Positions 59,257 to 64,000 of a stretch of DNA of 64,000 nucleotides are shown here, piece after piece. The translations under genes and the position numbers were made by a program. The stretch's first letter is position 1. Every line of letters begins with the position of its first letter. Where the stretch lies: positions 22,403,577 to 22,467,576 of the forward strand of contig CM028338.1 in assembly GCA_016647705.1 (NCBI GenBank), read 5' to 3'. Source of the stretch: Eucommia ulmoides (lineage: Eukaryota > Streptophyta > Magnoliopsida > Garryales > Eucommiaceae). The notes under the pieces were generated by a model. The model did not search any database, was not told where the DNA came from, and worked only from the letters and a program-made list of their open reading frames with translations.

Positions 59257-61069
59257 GGTCTTCTCCAAATTCGAAAAACAATCCTCCTCAACCCTAAGTT
59301 TCCTACGAAAGAATGCATTGCGGGTTGGTATGTTGGCATTGCACCTCCAGTGTAAGAATTATTAAAATTTCCGAAAAATTTCAGCCAGTTGTGTACCTTT
59401 AGTGGACCAGACTTGTCTATAGGAGAGGAAAGACATGTTTGGGTTTAGGGTTTAGGGTTTAGAGTTCTATAAATCTCGGTTGTTCTTCATTAAAGCCCTT
59501 GATATTGTTGTGATTGAGAAGTTATGAAGTGTTACACAGTATCAGACATTTTTGAGCCACTATTTTGAAATATGATTCGTTTTAGATTTATAGAAGGATT
59601 TGGCAACCGTTTCCAAAAAAGAGTTAGGCCTGAGCATGGGATGGGTTTTGAGGTATCCTTGGATTGGCAACCATTTCCAAAAAAGAGTTAGGCCAGAGCA
59701 TGGGATGGGTTTTGAGATATCCTTGGATGTCCAGGGATGATTCTCCTACATGTGATCCCAAGTTGAGACCTCGGGTTAATCAGGGTCGTGCTTGAATGTA
59801 GATGTTCTTTGTAACCTCTTGGAGTCCCGGATAGAGTTCTTGAGCTTCTTCGCTAAGTGTAGGCTCACGTGAGTCTAAAGAAATGATGCTTAGGATCCAA
59901 GTGTATTCTGTGTTGATTCCATTCGAAACTTTGCAAAATACCAATCATCAAAACTAATGAGTAAATTTAAATGACTATAATATTTCTTTCCAAATCAGAA
60001 AGATTAATTTCTTTTCAACATATTTATATATATATATACTGTTTTTACTGCTTCTCTTTCAGATTTTAAATTAAATAAACTCAAATTAATGAAAAATTAA
60101 TTAAACATGTAAAAATGCATATACCTATTAATCCGATTGGCAATGAGAGAGGGGTCTCATTCTTGGTAAAAAAAGAAAATAAAAAGAGCACCCACGCAAG
60201 CATGGCACGTAGCGGAAGAGAATCGGAATATACAGAGATTCTGCTGGGCTGGCTGCCAATATGGAAATAATGGTGCATGGGTTCATTCCCATTATCGTAA
60301 AGGCCAACCCATTAGCGACCGCTGATCACTCCATCGTGGGCCATTGCGTTGAACCCCGACAAAAGCCAGCACAAGCCTCTAGCTCAAGCCAATGCCACAC
60401 CGACGTGTCCTGCTACCGTTAGGACGTGGTCGAAACTCATTCGCACATGCATAGCGCTAATCCAGTAATTTAATTTTTTTGCCGGAGTAGTGTGAAGAGC
60501 AAGTTATCCACATATTCTCTCCGTTTGTGCGCCATAAGATCTTCCAATCCAAGCCAATCATTTTCGATCAGCGTAATAACGATATCCTGTCCGGTTATTG
60601 GATGATGATGAGAATAATAAAGGAAAGTGGTGCTAAAAGCTGCCTTGAAAAGGTTCATAAAGCTACGCTTGTTGAGGTCGAATATCTCCCTTTCCCCTTG
60701 TTTTTCTAGAATTTGTTTTTCGAGAAATGATATTTTTGGTCCTTTACATTTAAGGTGAATGTTTAGGTGAAATTTGATGTTTTGTACTCGACATATTAGC
60801 TCCAAAACTCATAATTTAGTTTCAATATAATCTATTTGTAAATCGTATTAACAAAATTTGATAGAATTAGTCACATGCTGAGCACGTAATTTGTAAACAG
60901 AGGACACAAGCGTCATTTTCGAACCCAATAATTTCAACCCTTTCTAAAAATGCAACGGGCTCATTATACGTGAACCAAAAAACTCAGAATGAGAAAGCGA
61001 TAAGAATAATGAAGGATAGGATGTTTCATCATGAGGGACTGAGCAATTTGGACGAAGGTTTGCGGTTTT
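59257..61069. other. Poorly characterised region with small repeats
   Basis: It contains a three-unit (TTTAGGG) telomere-like stretch (about 59440-59460) and a 66-bp tandem duplication (59597-59662 and 59663-59728, 'ggcaaccrtttccaaaaaag'). A minus frame at 60805-60470 (111 aa, with 'SFMNLFKAAFSTTFLYY' and 'IENDWLGLEDLMAHKRREY') does not belong to a family I recognise. It could be a broken exon or chance. The segment 60180-60700 has gene-like base composition. Confidence 0.4.
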
Positions 61070-61480
61070 TTATGGCAACAAAGTGAATTTATAGATCTAC
61101 CCTTGCTCATCTTCATCCTGCTGTCTTCAGAGGGGTTCCTACACAAATCCTTGACATCAGGGGGTGGATTCCAATGAAGGACCTTGGTGTGAGAGTAAGT
61201 ATCTGGTGGAGAGAAATATGGAATTAAACGCTAGATGTAATGCCGAGTGATAGCACATTGAACATCATACATGAACCCCTATCTTACCCTAGTATTTATA
61301 CGATCTCTTGCCGATTTTGGAGAGAGAATGGAGGGCCTAATCACCAATTCTATTATGACGTAATGATTTTGCTATCCGTTACACGTCCTCCATGTTAGGC
61401 AAATATTCTCCTGTAATCTGGTGATGAGTTACCTTTTGGTGGTTAGCGCTGCACTTTGTTTTCACTAACCCTTTTCTAAG
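61070..61480 (-). repeat. Tat-type LTR fragment (minus)
   Basis: Homologous to the reverse complement of 53390-53627: 'ggttcctacacaaatccttgacatcaggggg' (61133-61163, quoted in part) and 'tacgatctcttgccgattttgg' pair with the 53-kb copy. The TATA-like signal is on the minus strand near 61300. It points away from the ORF at 61831. Confidence 0.5.
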
Positions 61481-61571
61481 AAGGATCCTGAGATTTTTCG
61501 AAGATGCCATTCTTCTCTCGGAGAGGGGGGTTTAGCCTATTGGAGGTGATGGGCCTGGGTCCATAATAATC

Positions 61572-62192
61572 GTGGCCCAAGCCTTTGGCAATAGGTTACC
61601 TGGGCTTTCGGAGTGGGCGGCTCAGAACCAAATTCACCACTATCAATATCCCCCCAGAATCATAGGCCAAGTGGTCCTGTCTTGGGAGTCTTCTGGCACA
61701 AGATTTCATATGGTGACACTTGTCTTTAGCTTTGTACTGTCCCTTTTTGGAACATTTTTCGAGGACTTTTCCTTTTTTTCAAGAGCGAATTTATGGATTT
61801 ATTGGATTTATTTCCCTTCTAGAAAAGGTTTAATGGCTAAACCAAAGATAAGAATTTTTTATCCTATTGAATATATCGGAGGTAGGAGAAATTGTCGCCG
61901 CGGTAGTGGTACCTCATCGAATTTGTTACCCCTGGATATTCCTCCGTTGGAGATACCTCATACTTGGGAGGTGAGGAACATTGGGTTCACGCTAGAATCC
62001 ACCTTCTGCAGAGATTCCTGTAACTCTCTGGACTTCTATCTCTCAATTCTCATGCCTCGCGGCATGGAGTCTCTACGAAGAGTTGATCCGCATGTGGTAA
62101 ATGAATTCACGATGTCCTACCACATACAACTTCTTCACGAGATGTCTTTTCTGTACTTTTTCCACGATAAGGAGGTGGAGTTAAGGAGGTAG
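61572..62192 (+). pseudogene. Antisense-ORF of a Tat-type element, partial
   Basis: A 206-codon open frame. The M at 61831 (MAKPKIRIFYPIEY) is a more likely start, because the preceding part is shared non-coding lead with the 53-kb copy. Residues after it include GFTLESTFCRDSCNSLDFY and RVDPHVVNEF, which match the minus frame at 52760-52490. After the stop at 62192 the homology continues (AKTRAREMEN...), so the stop is a break and the ORF once ran on. A possible coiled-coil tail with 'KLELE-EMGGLSMESGEE' is at 63105-63200. The function is unknown. Confidence 0.5.
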
Positions 62193-63244
62193 GCCAAAAC
62201 CCGTGCGAGGGAGATGGAGAACCAAGTGTTTCTTATGCTAGAGGAGCTTCAAGGCCCATGTGCCTCCAGTACCGACAACTCTCACCTATTTTGTGAGTAG
62301 AAGAAAGATTGTGCGGAGCTTTAATTGGTCCAAGAGGAGGTGCACTAGATCTGATGTGTCCTTCAAGGGGTTCGGAACAATCCCACACCACCCAAGGTAA
62401 AACATCGAGAAATGGGTACGGCTCACGCCATCGAGGGTCCTAGTGCCCCTCTACTGCCTGGTCTTGTGAGGGAGATGGTGGTCCATTAGTCTGGTCCACC
62501 AAGTAGTGGAAATGAAGAGTCTTTTTTGTCTTGTCAAAATAGGCAAAAGAGGCCTTGTCTGCTTTAAATTAATTGATTGGACAAGCATGGCATTCTTTTA
62601 GACGATCGCTTAACATTCAAGAGCACAATGTCGCTAAAGTAGGGTATAGAGAACAAGACTACCCCTTTCTAGGGCTGATATGTCATTGTGGACCTTTGCA
62701 TGATTTTTCATGAATATCCTATATTGACAAGCGTGATTTCCCGTATAGGTCAGTCACGTTGGTCCACTTGCACATGTCCCTATTTTGACTCAACTAGTGA
62801 GACATTTGAGGGAGAATCTTATTTGGTACTTTTTCTTCTATAAATAGTGGAGATGTGCTAGGTTAAATCCTCATCTCTCACTTCCATATTTTTGGTTTTT
62901 CCTCTTCTCTATTTTAAAGAATGTTTGGAGTTGGTTTTCATGCTGTTGAGGAGACTCAATGCCTCTTTACCCTTCAGTGAGCCAGGGTAGAAGAGGCCTA
63001 TTTCTCCATCTTTCTTCTTCGTATCACCGTTGATGAAGTTTCTCACATGAGCACTCTATGATTTGCAGTCACCATTTTGGATGACCATTTTCTTCATATG
63101 TTTATTCAAAAGTTAGAACTAGAATAGGAGATGGGTGGACTTTCTATGGAGAGTGGTGAGGAGAAGGCTTGCCTTCAGGTGAAGCTGAATGACATGGATG
63201 GCTGAATAAAATGATTAGACCGGTTACTTAGCCTGGAGGCTCTC
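62193..63244 (+). other. Downstream part of the antisense-ORF region
   Basis: Broken frames continue from the ORF. A TATA-like 'ttctataaatagtgg' at about 62836 is followed by a pyrimidine-rich leader, so a + strand LTR or promoter could lie here. No partner copy is seen in the window. Confidence 0.3.
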
Positions 63245-64000
63245 TGGTGGCGCGTAATTAATGAACGCCACTTTCACCGCAAGTGTACGGGTGAAGTTTT
63301 AGTATAGATCGAGAGAGTAAGGGTATCGTGTCCACAGTGATTGGTTGAGATTATTATCGAGTACCGTAATTGTCATAATCTAATTTTATCTAGGCGATAA
63401 AAATGTGTTTAATTAATAAATATCAATACTAAGTTAATTAATCTAATTATAGTAATATTACTATGAGATTATTAAGGGAAGTAGATTTCCTAGGGATTAA
63501 CTTCATTTACATAAATGAGTTTGATTTCGTTTTAGTTTATATTAACGGCGTTCGACTTATCCGACAATCTCAGTTCGTAAACTCACTCGCCACCTCTCCT
63601 AAGTGTAAGACGAGTGAATATACGACTTCATGTCAATAAAGAAGTCCCTCTCAACGTCTTAACGACGCTAAGTCACATGAGTCTCACCCTAACGTTATTG
63701 ATTGCACACTTTCCAACTCTCTCCGAGGTTATTGGATCGTCGCGTTGTGTTTACCCTAGTTCGAATTCGGAGTTACCTCTCCCGAGTGTCAAACCCCGAT
63801 TTCTCACTATATCATAACAAATATAATAATCATGAAAAACTGATAAACACAATCGAATTTATAAAGAACAACCATTAACGAAACACAAACTCAAACAAAC
63901 AACATTTTCATAAATATTATTAATCCCTAAGACAATCCATGTTTAGCTAATGGCCATAACCATATATACAATGAATACCGAGATAAACATACTCAAACCA
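63245..64000 (-). repeat. A-LTR, truncated by the window end
   Basis: A minus-strand A-LTR starting TGGTGGCGCG at 63245 (its 3' end) and running beyond 64000. It shares the 'cacctctcctaagtgtaagacgag' and 'ttattggatcgtcgcgttgtgt' blocks with other copies (quoted as landmarks). The duplicated segment is present only once here. Confidence 0.75.

Noticed and set aside
59440..59460. TTTAGGG repeats as a telomere or chromosome end
   Set aside because: There are only about three units, embedded in ordinary sequence on both sides. At most it is a short interstitial motif.

Overview
The window looks like retrotransposon-packed intergenic DNA from a large plant nuclear genome, probably a eudicot. It is AT-rich, its plant Ty3/gypsy and Ty1/copia polyproteins are broken by stops and frameshifts, and LTRs are nested inside LTRs. 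I find one intact protein-coding gene, a FANTASTIC FOUR-like (FAF-like) gene at about 39945-42000. I see no rRNA, tRNA, CRISPR array or bacterial feature. Family assignments rest on reading the translations by eye; no database search was possible.

Layout, left to right. (1) Positions 1-667 are the 3' part of an Athila-like LTR (called A-LTR here). (2) Positions 668-1669 hold a decayed Tat-lineage protease. Its reverse transcriptase (RT) and RNase H continue at 31798-33964. (3) In between lies a 30.1-kb Ogre/Tat-like insertion (1670-31792) bounded by the direct repeat CCCAG. It contains three long LTRs (O-LTRs: a truncated first copy 1670-11285, a full copy 11286-14664 with a primer-binding site, and a terminal copy 27655-31792). 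It also holds gag remnants, three tandem arrays, antisense ORF remnants, and further insertions: a short Athila-like element (3773-9304, CTAAC), a solo Tat-type LTR (9553-10583, AAAGT), a solo A-LTR (17691-19324) and a non-autonomous hAT element (29837-30440). (4) An inverted O-LTR relative fills 33965-37451. (5) A Tat-type antisense ORF and an LTR fragment fill 37452-39560. (6) The FAF-like gene follows. (7) A decayed SIRE/Maximus-like copia element lies at 44530-49698. (8) A minus-strand copia polyprotein (49699-51830) is split by a solo A-LTR. (9) Another Tat antisense-ORF/LTR piece lies at 52470-53627. (10) A short gag-protease gypsy element on the minus strand spans 53628-58598 (CCAAC), split by a solo A-LTR (CTTCC). 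(11) Positions 58599-61069 are poorly characterised, with a possible CACTA-type MITE. (12) A third antisense-ORF/LTR piece (61070-63240) is followed by another A-LTR running off the window at 63245.

The target-site duplications give a relative order of events. The Tat element (668-1669 plus 31798-33964) came first, then the Ogre-like element, then the Athila-like element, solo LTRs and hAT copy inside it. The same applies to the minus copia and the gag-protease element, each later split by an A-LTR. None of the mobile elements looks autonomous. The clearest unexplained structures are the recurrent CTACGT...ACGTAG inverted-repeat motif across the Ogre-like element, the CCGC-NNNN-GCGG palindromes upstream of the A-LTR TATA box, and the antisense ORFs. 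I do not see a new defence or metabolic system.
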